Positions 52,754 through 61,565 of a DNA stretch of 64,000 nt are shown here, one piece after another; the stretch's first letter is position 1; each line of letters starts with the position of its first letter. Under the pieces are notes generated by a model. It made no database searches. It was not told where the DNA came from and saw only the letters and a list, made by a program, of their open reading frames with translations. The DNA lies in the NCBI RefSeq assembly GCF_026013365.1, contig NZ_JAPDOE010000015.1, positions 45,857-109,856 on the forward strand. Reading direction: 5' to 3'. Position numbers and translations under genes: made by a program. This DNA comes from Paenibacillus sp. LS1. GTDB taxonomy: Bacteria > Bacillota > Bacilli > Paenibacillales > Paenibacillaceae.

Positions 52754-53804
52754 GTTCTTCCTCGCTTTCATCGCTCATCAAAGGTATCGTAATCTCAATC
52801 CGCGTCCCCTTACCTGGCGCTGTTACAAATTGTATGGCCCCGCCAATCTCTGTAACACGTTCACGCATGTTAGCCAGACCGTAGGAAGCCTGTTTATTCT
52901 CATCCAGATCGAAGCCTTGCCCATCATCACGAATCAGTACCCGAATCGCATCTGTACGGCGCTGGAGCCGTATCTCCATTTTCTCAGCTTTCGCATGCCG
53001 TAACGTATTAGACATAGCCTCCTGAACGATCCGGAACAGATGATTCTCGATGCCTTTGATCAGGTCAATGTCTTCGTCTATTTCGAGTACAATGTCCATG
53101 GGTACTTTCGTTTTCAGTTCCATCACCAGATCACGCAGACCTTGTTCGAGATGTTTACCCTCCAGATAGACTGGCCGCAGATGTAACAGTAACGCACGCA
53201 TCTCGGACTGTGCTACCGAGGCCATTTCCTCAATTAGAGCCACCTGCCGCTGAGCACGTTCAAAATCCTTCTCCATCTTCCGTCCAACGGCCGTTGCTGT
53301 CATGGATATCGCAAACAATTGCTGGGATACCGCATCATGCAGTTCTCGTGCCAGCCTCTGCCGCTCTTCCACAATAGCCGTAATTCTGGCTTGTTCGGCA
53401 AGCTGTGCATTATGGGTAGACAATCGCTGGAGCGAGGATACCTGATCTTCCCACTTTTTGCCGATTCGTCCGAGTTGCTCACTCAAGCGACCAACATCAT
53501 CTACACCCAGATCAGGTACAGTACGTGACAGAGAACCCTTCTCCCACTGCAGGAGCGTTTCCCGCAGCAGTTCAAGCCTGCGCTTGACCCGGTAACTCTG
53601 ATAGAACCCAAAGACCGCACCAATCCCAGTCAGGAGCAGCAATAGAGCCAGACCCGATTGAATCAGATGCCGCCAGCCAGCAAACGGAGCAAGATAACCA
53701 TATGTATACAATACATACAAAATAACAGCGAGCACAATGAAAACCAGGAGGATCCCTTCACCCATACTTCGGGTTACCATATCGGTATGTCGTTTTGTCT
53801 TCAT
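52689..53804 (-). CDS. liaS: LiaS-type sensor histidine kinase
   Basis: A 371-residue HisKA_3 kinase. Two membrane helices (about 15-34 and 45-68), a HAMP-like linker, then RLARELHDAVSQQLFAISM with the phospho-acceptor His near residue 155, and an HATPase domain (HLFRIVQEAMSNTLRHAKA, IRDDGQGFDLDENKQASYGLANMRERV). It senses lipid-II or envelope damage together with LiaF. AAGGAGGAG lies 7 bases before ATG 53804. Confidence 0.9.
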   Translation of the reverse strand: MKTKRHTDMVTRSMGEGILLVFIVLAVILYVLYTYGYLAPFAGWRHLIQSGLALLLLLTGIGAVFGFYQSYRVKRRLELLRETLLQWEKGSLSRTVPDLGVDDVGRLSEQLGRIGKKWEDQVSSLQRLSTHNAQLAEQARITAIVEERQRLARELHDAVSQQLFAISMTATAVGRKMEKDFERAQRQVALIEEMASVAQSEMRALLLHLRPVYLEGKHLEQGLRDLVMELKTKVPMDIVLEIDEDIDLIKGIENHLFRIVQEAMSNTLRHAKAEKMEIRLQRRTDAIRVLIRDDGQGFDLDENKQASYGLANMRERVTEIGGAIQFVTAPGKGTRIEITIPLMSDESEEEHVNGTGSRNGDGNVDQSIARG

Positions 53805-53835
53805 CGGGGTCTCCTCCTTCTCTTCATCTATTTTA

Positions 53836-54483
53836 CTACGGATTACTGATGCTTAGGTCGCCAACAATATAAGAAATGACAAATTTTGCTTTATGTTCAC
53901 TGGACTCATATCCAGGAGTTCTCCATACTAATTTGTTCATCATGCCGCTATCTTGTTCTCCAAGAAGATTAATCCGGCCGAAAAGAACCGATGCTTCAAT
54001 CTCCACACCATAATCCTCCGGTAGTGTCAGGCGAACATTCCCCATAACCCCTTGCAGCAGCACAATCGTTTGTTTCTCCTCAGGGATCGAGAGCGACAGA
54101 TCTGCGTTAACCTCACCCATGGCATGCCACAGGCTCATACTGCGTAACGTCCAGGATGATTGATCCCAGTAGTACCGAGCCATGAAATTCTGTTTCTTCA
54201 TGACGCCTTCGTCCAGATGAATCTTTTTGTTTTTAGAATAAAAGTAAGCTAAAGAAGCCAGTACAATCAAGAATACAATCATCAAATTATCCAGCAATAA
54301 CAGTGCCGCACCAATGCCAAGATATCGATAACCTTTGCGAGTATCCCCATTGCGGACTTGAAGCATTCCAACCGTTAACAGAATCAGTGCGGCAGCGGTC
54401 AGCAAGTTAATATTCTGATTCAATAACATCATTGCACCAATGAAAATAATAACAACTGCAAGCCACTTACTCTTTTTATTCAT
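53836..54483 (-). CDS. liaF: LiaF-type negative regulator
   Basis: A 215-residue protein with three to four N-terminal helices (about 8-85) and a soluble C-terminal domain with MGEVNADLSLSIPEEKQTIVLLQGVMGNVRLTLPEDYGVEI, the DUF2154-type domain of LiaF. LiaF keeps LiaS inactive in the absence of stress. AGGAGGTG precedes ATG 54483. A minus-strand terminator-like hairpin between the upstream pspA and this gene suggests that the regulatory genes are partly uncoupled. Confidence 0.88.
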   Translation of the reverse strand: MNKKSKWLAVVIIFIGAMMLLNQNINLLTAAALILLTVGMLQVRNGDTRKGYRYLGIGAALLLLDNLMIVFLIVLASLAYFYSKNKKIHLDEGVMKKQNFMARYYWDQSSWTLRSMSLWHAMGEVNADLSLSIPEEKQTIVLLQGVMGNVRLTLPEDYGVEIEASVLFGRINLLGEQDSGMMNKLVWRTPGYESSEHKAKFVISYIVGDLSISNP

Positions 54484-54527
54484 CCCCGCCGCACCTCCTC
54501 TGTAAGTTAATCTTCTCTTTAATCAAC

Positions 54528-54563
54528 GGAAAAGCCATACCAGGCAATAAAGTCCTGTATGGC
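54528..54563 (-). terminator. Intra-operon terminator between pspA and liaF
   Basis: AAGCCATAC..CAGG / CCTG..GTATGGCTT with a TTTTCC tail on the minus strand. It would let the effector genes be expressed far above the liaFSR part. Confidence 0.65.
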
Positions 54564-54634
54564 TTAACTTTTGTTCTACTAACCGTACATTATACACGAT
54601 TTATAGAATATCATATTGTCCACCGAGCGAACAG

Positions 54635-55342
54635 TTATTCTTTTGAAGTTCCGCTCGCTTCATTCTTGGAACCACTGCCCATTTTGTTTTTGAGGGCTTG
54701 CAACTGCTGGTCTACTTTGAATTGCTTTTCCACATCTACAGGATTCGTGTACGTGGATGATGTGTTGCGATAAGGTGCACGAGCTACGTCAGCTTCAGCT
54801 TCCAGTTGCATGATTTTCTCTTCCATGCGGTGGAATCCTAATGATGCGCCGCCACTTTCGATCGAATGCAAGCTGTTGATGGAAGACATTTGTTTTTTGG
54901 CTTTTGCCATTTGTGCACGGGATACGAGTTCATTACGTTTGTTACGCATTTTGTAGAACTCATCTTTCATGTCATGCAACTGTTGCAACAGATCTTTCGC
55001 TTGTGCTTCAGACTGTGCATGCAATTCGCTGTACTCCGTAATTTTTTGATCAAAGTAGATTTTCTCTTCCAGCAATTTGCGTGCCACTTCTTCCTGACCG
55101 TTGGCCAGAGCAGCTTCTGCTTGGGATTCACGTTGTACCGAAGTACGCTCCGCTTCATCCAGACGTTGTTTCATGCGGCGCTCATTCGCCATTTGTTTGG
55201 CAACAGTTACCTCTGCCTCATGAATCTCAGCCTCCATATCACGCAAGTACTGGTTCAACATTACAATCGGGTCCTCTACTTTATCCAACATATCATTTAC
55301 CGATGCTTTCGTCATATCCTTAATCCGTTTAAATACTCCCAT
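54635..55342 (-). CDS. liaH: PspA/IM30 family protein, copy 1 (LiaH-like)
   Basis: A 235-residue coiled-coil protein beginning MGVFKRIKDMTKASVNDMLDKVEDP; charged helices run from residue 25 to about 165, as in LiaH/PspA/Vipp1. These proteins coat and protect damaged membranes as ring or rod oligomers. The start at ATG 55342 lies 1 base after the TAA of the upstream PspC gene, and a GGGAG lies inside it. The gene is one of two pspA copies in this operon (the other is at 56112). Confidence 0.88.
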   Translation of the reverse strand: MGVFKRIKDMTKASVNDMLDKVEDPIVMLNQYLRDMEAEIHEAEVTVAKQMANERRMKQRLDEAERTSVQRESQAEAALANGQEEVARKLLEEKIYFDQKITEYSELHAQSEAQAKDLLQQLHDMKDEFYKMRNKRNELVSRAQMAKAKKQMSSINSLHSIESGGASLGFHRMEEKIMQLEAEADVARAPYRNTSSTYTNPVDVEKQFKVDQQLQALKNKMGSGSKNEASGTSKE

Positions 55343-55343
55343 T

Positions 55344-55853
55344 TTACTTTTCTCCCTTCTCGTAACGAGATAATTTTTGGCGAAGCTCTTCAACTTCTTT
55401 TTTCAGTGCTTTTTTCTCAATATCTTTCATCATGGAATCAAGTTCACTTTCTTGCGGTGCTCCTGCTCCGTAGGCATTGTTGTCATAAGAACGCGGACCA
55501 GATTGAGGTCTGCCGTTGAATCCAGGGCCGGGACCGAAGTTACCAGGACCTTGTTGGTTGTGATTATTTTGAAAAGGACCTCTTGGTGGCTGGTGATCAT
55601 AGTTGTTGTATCCTCTGCCAGGACCAGGACCTGGGCCCGGACCGTAGCCATATGGATCATATGGCGGATACGGTTCTTTTGGTACCACCAGTGCTGCAAT
55701 GAAGTATATTAACAACGACGTGCCGCCAGTTACGAAGATACTGATGACGAAGATGATACGCAGCAGGGTGGAATCCATTCCGATGGTTTCGGAAATTCCG
55801 CCGCACAAGCCGGTTAACATCCGGTCACGCGTTGAGCGGTATAATTTGCTCAT
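55344..55853 (-). CDS. PspC domain protein with Gly/Pro-rich tail
   Basis: A 169-residue protein. Residues 1-62 are a PspC domain: KLYRSTRDRMLTGLCGGISE, then one or two membrane helices (IIFVISIFVTGGTSLLIYFIAALVVPKE). Then a low-complexity GPGPGPG, asparagine- and tyrosine-rich segment (65-135) and a charged coiled coil end (LDSMMKDIEKKALKKEVEELRQKL, about 142-165). The coiled coil could contact PspA. AAGGAG lies upstream of ATG 55853. Confidence 0.85.
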   Translation of the reverse strand: MSKLYRSTRDRMLTGLCGGISETIGMDSTLLRIIFVISIFVTGGTSLLIYFIAALVVPKEPYPPYDPYGYGPGPGPGPGRGYNNYDHQPPRGPFQNNHNQQGPGNFGPGPGFNGRPQSGPRSYDNNAYGAGAPQESELDSMMKDIEKKALKKEVEELRQKLSRYEKGEK

Positions 55854-55870
55854 GTGCTTTCTCCTTTCGT

Positions 55871-56107
55871 TTACTTGTATCCTCTTACGTTGGAATCATA
55901 AGCATATGGATCAACGTGATTGGATTCCTTGGGTACCACCAACGCAGCGATGAAGTAGATCAACAATGATGTACCTCCCGTAGCGAAAATACTGATGAAG
56001 AAGATGATACGTAGCAGCGTGGTACTCAATCCGAGATTTTCAGAAATGCCGCCGATCAAACCTGTTAGCCTTCGATTACGCGCCGAGCGGTATAATTTAT
56101 TCATCAT
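55871..56107 (-). CDS. PspC domain protein, short copy
   Basis: A 78-residue PspC protein, nearly identical to the first 60 residues of the neighbour at 55344 (KLYRSARNRRLTGLIGGISENLG; IIFFISIFATGGTSLLIYFIAALVVPKE), but with only a short tail. Membrane-integral. GGAG 7 bases upstream of ATG 56107 supports this start. The tandem arrangement suggests local duplication. Confidence 0.85.
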   Translation of the reverse strand: MMNKLYRSARNRRLTGLIGGISENLGLSTTLLRIIFFISIFATGGTSLLIYFIAALVVPKESNHVDPYAYDSNVRGYK

Positions 56108-56111
56108 GTGA

Positions 56112-56783
56112 CTACTCCTTTCTGTCATTGTTCAATTTCTGTCTTAAGCGCTCCAGCTCCTTATCCAGCGTGGAGGATGACATGCTGCCAGTCACTCCTG
56201 AACCATCTTGGCCCATCCGCCGGATATCCCGGAGACTTTGTGCTTCATATTCGAGATCAGAGACTTGGTCATCCAGTCGGTTAAACATACGCGGTACATT
56301 CTGACCGTTGTGATTGCCTCTCTGGTTCATACGTTGTTGTAACTGAATCGTCTGCATACGAGCGTAGTAATATTGGCGTTTGCTGTATACATTCTGATAT
56401 TCAACCTTCAGCTGGTCGATCTGTTCATCCAGCTCCTGTAATGCCGCATAACTTTGTGCATACAATTCATTGTACTGTTCCATTTTTTCCTCGTGGAGGA
56501 TTTTCTCCTGCAAGGCCAGCTTAGCGAGATGCTCTTCCCCTGCTTTCAGAGCCATGGAAGCCTGTTCTTCCCGTTTGTTCACCATACCTGCTGCCTGATC
56601 GGCTTGTTGTTTCATTTGTCTGGTATGGCTTGCATATTGATGACGAAGCTTCTCGGCTTCACCGATGTCTTGGCGGGTCGAGACCAGGAACTGATCAATC
56701 AGTTTAACTGGATCCTGACTTTGCTCCAAATGTTCGTTCAGATTGGCTACGGTAATATCCCGCATTCGACGAAATACACTCAT
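56112..56783 (-). CDS. PspA/IM30 family protein, copy 2
   Basis: A 223-residue coiled-coil protein: MSVFRRMRDITVANLNEHLEQSQDPVKLIDQFL, then a long helical region to about residue 150 and a polar C-terminus. It differs clearly from copy 1 (DQF versus NQY, glutamine-rich middle). It may form mixed oligomers with copy 1. GGAGGG precedes ATG 56783. First effector gene after the small membrane protein of the operon. Confidence 0.87.
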   Translation of the reverse strand: MSVFRRMRDITVANLNEHLEQSQDPVKLIDQFLVSTRQDIGEAEKLRHQYASHTRQMKQQADQAAGMVNKREEQASMALKAGEEHLAKLALQEKILHEEKMEQYNELYAQSYAALQELDEQIDQLKVEYQNVYSKRQYYYARMQTIQLQQRMNQRGNHNGQNVPRMFNRLDDQVSDLEYEAQSLRDIRRMGQDGSGVTGSMSSSTLDKELERLRQKLNNDRKE

Positions 56784-56818
56784 TATGTTCTGTCCCTCCT
56801 TTTCATAATCGTGAAAGC

Positions 56819-57127
56819 TTAGTAACGACCACGACGACTGCGGTTATTGTTTAGCATTGAGATACCAAAGATGATTAACCCGATCGCGATGATCGGTCCG
56901 ATCAACCATGCCAGCTTACCCATCAGTGAGATGATACCGATGATGAGAACAATCCAGCCAAGCATCACATTCCCTCGTTTAACTCCGTAGTATCCAAGTG
57001 CAATCATCAGGACCGGAATCAGATAACCCATTAAGTGTCCAAGAAGAGGAGTTAACTTTCCGAAGAGGAGTAGTGCACCCAGCGCAATCAATACAATCGC
57101 CCAGCCATTTCCCTTATTCAATCTCAT
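56819..57127 (-). CDS. LiaI/LiaF-type small membrane protein
   Basis: A 102-residue protein with four hydrophobic segments; the pattern WAIVLIALGALLLFGKLTPLL followed by LIPVLMIALGYYGVKRGN resembles the LiaI/LiaF transmembrane domain. LiaI anchors LiaH at the membrane in Bacillus. It heads the operon. The ribosome site GGGCGGTG is weak and distant. The 500-base upstream region carries a possible regulatory palindrome. Confidence 0.75.
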   Translation of the reverse strand: MRLNKGNGWAIVLIALGALLLFGKLTPLLGHLMGYLIPVLMIALGYYGVKRGNVMLGWIVLIIGIISLMGKLAWLIGPIIAIGLIIFGISMLNNNRSRRGRY

Positions 57128-57623
57128 AATTGTTGTTCACCGCCCTTTCCATACGTTCGTTTTAATGTGTTGAGTCATTTGTACGTTTATTTCTTGTTTT
57201 TTGTTTCCGTGTTTCTTGTTTAACCTTATGTCCTTATTCTAGGGGATTCCACGACTTTTCAAAACAGACCGTGGACGGTTTTTCATCCTAGACTCAGGTC
57301 GGGGATCTAGTTGGACCTTTGACTGTCCCTATATAAGACCATCGTTCCCTCTAAGCTGAATAGCACTCCGGATACCTTCTATTACCCTTATTCAGGCTCC
57401 GCTTCACCCGATATGGCACGTTAGAGAGAATGAGGTTCATGTCTCTATTTACGTTCACTCTTCACTTTCGTTTCTCATGATTCCGTTTAGGATAATCAAT
57501 CGAAGCCGCATTCCAGCTTTTCATAACAAAAGCATTACATATCGATAATCCAGTTCCACCCTCTTTTACCTCAACATAAAATTACTTTTTTATCCAAATA
57601 AACAAAATTTAGATTGTTCTATA
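57128..57623. other. Upstream region of the lia operon
   Basis: About 500 bases without a gene. CTAGACTCAGGTCGGGGATCTAG (57288-57310) is a gapped inverted repeat (CTAGA..TCTAG) containing GGTCGGGGA, a possible LiaR-type site, but I have no firm consensus to compare. A GACCGTGGACGG repeat lies just beside it. No ORF is credible. Confidence 0.35.
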
Positions 57624-57637
57624 TGTAAGCGTTTACT
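57624..57637. promoter_or_regulatory. CcpA cre site upstream of the AraC-type sensor gene
   Basis: TGTAAGCGTTTACT fits the cre consensus TGWAARCGYTWNCW at all 14 positions and lies 49 bases before the start codon at 57686, suggesting carbon catabolite control. Confidence 0.6.
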
Positions 57638-57685
57638 AAAATAGAAAGTGTTACTATTTCTAATGTCAGGAGTGGAACTGAAACT

Positions 57686-60076
57686 GTGCGACCCATCAGC
57701 TATCTCCATAAAATGATTATCTTCGGGATCCTGTTAAGCACTCTCCCCATTTTGTTAACAGGAATTGCTGCATTTATCTATTCGTCGAACCAAACTGAAC
57801 TGCATCGTACACAAGCCAACAGGCAGTTGCTGGAACAAATGCAATCCAACGTAGAACACAAACTCGCTACTGTCAGTTATATGCTTGATCAGGCCATTCG
57901 ATCTCCAGTAACCCTTCGTTCCTTGTCTGCTTCTTCTTCACGTCAAGGAAAAGGACCATTACTTGCCGATAAGCTGCAAAGCGAGTTTCAGAATATGAGG
58001 TCGTGGGAACCTTTGCTGGATATCACGTTGGTGAATCAATCTCAGAATTGGCTTATTGACCATGCCGGATTATATCGTAATACAGATTTCCCACTGGCTC
58101 TTCCCATGAAGGATTTGATATCAGATACGTTAACCTCTGGATGGCAACTCTCCCCATCATCGGTGTTCAGTAATGATGAGCGTTCACCCGGTACAGGCTG
58201 TATTTATCATATTGCCCTTGCGAGATCTATTCCGAATCTGAATACGTCTTCCGATGCTGCCCTGATTGCGGGAATTCCTGCATGCTCTTTGCAAAATACA
58301 CTAGGAGAAGCCTCCATAGGCAATGCTGCCTCTGGACTGATCATTTTGAATCGGGAACAACGTATCTTGGTGCATCCCGATCCCGTATATATTGGACAAC
58401 CATTGTCTGCCATTGGATTACAGGATCGGGATACAGAAGCCAACATAACCAAACTATCACCCATTACATTTTCAACAGGTTTTGAAAAACGAGAAGTTAA
58501 GATCGCCGATACACATTATTCCCTGACGTACAGCCCTTCTACCTTAAAAGGATGGACTTATGTTTTAATCTCACCTACCAACATTCTGACACAGGAATAT
58601 ATCGATATCGGATTACACACCTTGTATATCAGTATCTTGTTGCTTTTGCTTTCATTACTGCTCGCATGGTTCGGCTCCAAACGAATGCATATTCCGATCC
58701 GTACACTTTTAACCCAACTTGGTGACAACCGCCTGTCCAAAGAGGGGAGTACTCTCGCTCAGCAATCACCACAGCTACATGATGAATTCGAACAGATTAG
58801 AGCAAGTGTCTCACAATTATCTGCCTCTCGCTCTCAACTGGAGAACACGCTAAATATGCATCTGTTGCAGATTCGCACTCATTTTATGATGAATCTGTTC
58901 CAGGGAAAGAGCCCTTTTCATACTCTTCCTGATACTCTGAATGAATACGGCTATACGCGTCAGGTCAATGAATGGCAACAAATTGCTGTTATTACAATTC
59001 AGGCCGATCTCGTTAATCATACAAAGTATACTGCTAATGATCGTGACCTTTTGTTGTTCGCTATTCAAAATATATTGGAGGAGACGGTTGTGCATAACCA
59101 ACAACTGCTTCCGGTTGTGTTGGAACATACAGTAGTCACGGTGTTTGGCACCGTTGAACAGGATCATTTTGTTTTTTCACAGCAGCTATATGTATTAACA
59201 GATCAGTTACAACAACAGATTGATAAGATTCTAACTCTTCAGGTCAGTATAGGCTTCAGCCAGCCGCACAACTCCCTATATCAGATCCCCCAGGCTTACA
59301 CAGAAGCCATGGAAGCATTGAAGCATCGGATGAAGTTGGGGACAGGCATCATCTTTCAATATGAGAACATCGATCATTGCGCTCCCGCTTGGTCCATGAC
59401 CTACCCGGAATCTTTGGAATATTCGTTGATCCAAGCTATTCAAAGTGCGGAGGAAGTTCAGGCCTCTGCTCTTCTGCAACAACTGCTCGAAGTGATCTTT
59501 GGTATGGAGTGTACACCAGAGGAATATCAGGTAGCCCTCACGAGGCTGCTGACGCATATTTTGCAAATGACTCAGGAATCCGGAATACGACTCGGACAGA
59601 TCTCCCAAGGCCATGGATCAATGTTTCATGAACTTCATGGTTTGCAGTACGCGGCTGAAGTTGAGGATTGGTTTAACCATCAAGTCATCTTGCCTATCAT
59701 CCGGGTTTTTAAAGCGAGACAGTATGCCCAGTATCAACATATATCTGAGAAAATGATTGCCATGATTCATCAAGATTATGATAAGGATCTGACGCTTGAA
59801 GAATGTGCTATGAAGCTTCACTACAATGCCAACTACTTAAGCAGTGTTTTTCGCAAAGAGACAGGCTGTGCATTTAGTGAATACCTGACCAAGTACCGTT
59901 TCAACATCGCTAAAAAATGGCTGGACGAAAGTGATCTGACGGTAAAAGATATCGCAGCACGACTTCGGTACAACAATCCGCAAAATTTCATCCGATCATT
60001 TCGTAAATGGGAAGGAATCACCCCAGGCCAGTACCGGGAACGTAAGCAGAAAACAGAAGTATCCAATAGGAAGTAG
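57686..60076 (+). CDS. Membrane AraC family regulator (YesN/dCache-like sensor)
   Basis: A 796-residue membrane-bound transcription regulator. N-terminal helix at about 8-30, a large extracytoplasmic sensor (about 35-300), a second helix (about 308-330), a helical linker, and a C-terminal double helix-turn-helix (MKLHYNANYLSSVFRKETGCAFSEYL near 710 and RLRYNNPQNFIRSFRKWEGITPGQYR). In Paenibacillus such proteins usually control adjacent ABC sugar transporters, but none is here. A fully consensus-matching cre site precedes it. The start GTG 57686 has AGGAG 14 bases upstream, a long spacing. Confidence 0.87.
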   Translation: MRPISYLHKMIIFGILLSTLPILLTGIAAFIYSSNQTELHRTQANRQLLEQMQSNVEHKLATVSYMLDQAIRSPVTLRSLSASSSRQGKGPLLADKLQSEFQNMRSWEPLLDITLVNQSQNWLIDHAGLYRNTDFPLALPMKDLISDTLTSGWQLSPSSVFSNDERSPGTGCIYHIALARSIPNLNTSSDAALIAGIPACSLQNTLGEASIGNAASGLIILNREQRILVHPDPVYIGQPLSAIGLQDRDTEANITKLSPITFSTGFEKREVKIADTHYSLTYSPSTLKGWTYVLISPTNILTQEYIDIGLHTLYISILLLLLSLLLAWFGSKRMHIPIRTLLTQLGDNRLSKEGSTLAQQSPQLHDEFEQIRASVSQLSASRSQLENTLNMHLLQIRTHFMMNLFQGKSPFHTLPDTLNEYGYTRQVNEWQQIAVITIQADLVNHTKYTANDRDLLLFAIQNILEETVVHNQQLLPVVLEHTVVTVFGTVEQDHFVFSQQLYVLTDQLQQQIDKILTLQVSIGFSQPHNSLYQIPQAYTEAMEALKHRMKLGTGIIFQYENIDHCAPAWSMTYPESLEYSLIQAIQSAEEVQASALLQQLLEVIFGMECTPEEYQVALTRLLTHILQMTQESGIRLGQISQGHGSMFHELHGLQYAAEVEDWFNHQVILPIIRVFKARQYAQYQHISEKMIAMIHQDYDKDLTLEECAMKLHYNANYLSSVFRKETGCAFSEYLTKYRFNIAKKWLDESDLTVKDIAARLRYNNPQNFIRSFRKWEGITPGQYRERKQKTEVSNRK

Positions 60077-60078
60077 AA

Positions 60079-60107
60079 AAGGAGCACGATTGTAAGTCGT
60101 ACTCCTT
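60079..60107. terminator. Hairpin after the AraC-type gene
   Basis: AAGGAG.ACGA / TCGT.CTCCTT; a TTTTC tail exists on the minus side, so it may better terminate the tRNA-Asn transcript than the AraC gene. Confidence 0.5.
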
Positions 60108-60132
60108 CGGCCAGCTCGGATACCTCTCCATA

Positions 60133-60208
60133 TGGCTCCCCGAACAAGACTCGGACCTGTGACAACTCGATTAACCGTCGAGTGCTCTACCAACTGAAAT
60201 ATCAGGGA
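60133..60208 (-). tRNA. tRNA-Asn (GTT), atypical
   Basis: The minus strand folds as a cloverleaf: acceptor TCCCTGA / TCGGGGA, anticodon loop CGGTTAA with anticodon GTT, T stem ACAGG/CTTGT and encoded GCCA. But the D stem has at least one mismatch and the T loop is TCCGAGT rather than TTCGANT. It stands alone, 2.5 kb from the main tRNA cluster, between the AraC gene and a methyltransferase gene. It may be a degenerate or specialised tRNA. Confidence 0.55.
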
Positions 60209-60325
60209 ATATGCTTAAGAGATCATTCTCTGAAAACTAGGTATGTGTTTGTTTTCCGTTATCTCGAACATCTCTAAATAAACGAGGGTTTGGTTCAAAG
60301 TGGTCGATGAATTAGTGTCTTCAAA

Positions 60326-60354
60326 AAAGAGGGAGCACATAACCTGCTCCCCCT
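60326..60354 (-). terminator. Terminator of the methyltransferase gene
   Basis: GGGAGCA-CATAACC-TGCTCCC with TCTTTTTT on the minus strand, 160 bases past the stop at 60516. Confidence 0.65.
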
Positions 60355-60515
60355 TCACTTACAACTTCACTTCTGCAATCCTAACTTCATATGTTTCACA
60401 TGTGTTTCTTTTTGCGCGGGGGTATGATGCTAGCTTGTGCCATCTCAGACATAAGGCTACGTTGTCCCCTCGTTTCCTGATCATCCATAGAACAAGAGTA
60501 ACAAGCTTATACGAT

Positions 60516-61442
60516 TTATCGCTTATCTTTGGTGAGGACTGTTTTCATATTCGGCTGTTCCAGTTGAATCAGAATTTTACCAAACCTTGCTCCGCGTGAG
60601 AAGGTCACCGTACTCTCCTTGTATGTATCCCGGATGTACTTCTCAGCCAGTCTGAGGGAAGCTTCATCTGTTGGTAGCTCATACGTATTAAGCCACTCTG
60701 GCAGCTTCTCAATAATCTCTTCCATTGGTACTTCAAATGAGTTAACTTCTCTCGTAATGATCATGGTGTATGAATAACCCTTCAAATACAGCAACTGTTG
60801 AATATATCCCATATCACCAGCCTTATATGAAGAAGTTACACCCAGTACATCCTTAAGTTCATCCATTAATGTGTGTTCCTTTTGTCCCGCCATAGTGCTT
60901 ATATACACATACTTACGAGCACAGTTGATCGCCATCTCAATCGTTTCCCAATCCGACATCGCCGGACACATGGATGCAAATGCAAAGTCATATTTCTTCT
61001 CCCAGCCTTTATCCTGAATAGAGATTTCCTCATATCGTTCATTTACGATTTCGATATTGGATTCCAGAGCTGAAGGTATGGTTTCTTTCATAAGGGAGAC
61101 AAGTAACTCAGAAGGCTCAACTGCGGTTACACTTGCCCCCTTTTCTGCAAAAGGAATAGTGAATATGCCTGAAGCGGCTCCAATGTCCAAAATGGATAAA
61201 CCCGCGAACTCAACCCCCTGGTTCTCAATCCAGCCCATAATACGCTCAGAACGCTGCTTTCCTTCTTCAGTGAACGACTGTGCATGATAATCTCTGGCCC
61301 ACCGCTCAAATGCTTCTTCTGTATTAAATGGTGCGCTTTTTTTCTTATATTTTGAACTTCTCGGACGATTCTTCCATGCCTCTTCCCACACAGAAAGGTT
61401 AAATAACAGATCGGTATCCGATAGATTTTTTTCATTAGTCAC
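60516..61442 (-). CDS. Class I SAM-dependent methyltransferase
   Basis: A 308-residue protein with Methyltransf-fold: ILDIGAASGIFTIPFAEKGASVTAVEP near residues 84-110 is SAM motif I and II. The N-terminal 60 residues (RPRSSKYKKKSAPFNTEEAFERWA) and C-terminal 120 residues are not recognised. Substrate unknown. The GTG start at 61442 has GAGGAG 9 bases upstream. It is the gene next to the IS30 element and has no recognised operon partner. Confidence 0.8.
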   Translation of the reverse strand: MTNEKNLSDTDLLFNLSVWEEAWKNRPRSSKYKKKSAPFNTEEAFERWARDYHAQSFTEEGKQRSERIMGWIENQGVEFAGLSILDIGAASGIFTIPFAEKGASVTAVEPSELLVSLMKETIPSALESNIEIVNERYEEISIQDKGWEKKYDFAFASMCPAMSDWETIEMAINCARKYVYISTMAGQKEHTLMDELKDVLGVTSSYKAGDMGYIQQLLYLKGYSYTMIITREVNSFEVPMEEIIEKLPEWLNTYELPTDEASLRLAEKYIRDTYKESTVTFSRGARFGKILIQLEQPNMKTVLTKDKR

Positions 61443-61565
61443 TCTGCTTCACTCCTCTATATTAAAGACTTTACTTATCTACAATATACTTATTGTAAAC
61501 ATACGTCAATCTTTTATTAAGTACAGCTTTCCTTACTATTCAAAATCATTTCTTATAAGACGAAT

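Noticed and set aside
57288..57310. Firm assignment of a LiaR box upstream of the lia operon
   Set aside because: An inverted repeat is present, but I could not match it with certainty to a known LiaR consensus, so it is only mentioned in the intergenic entry.
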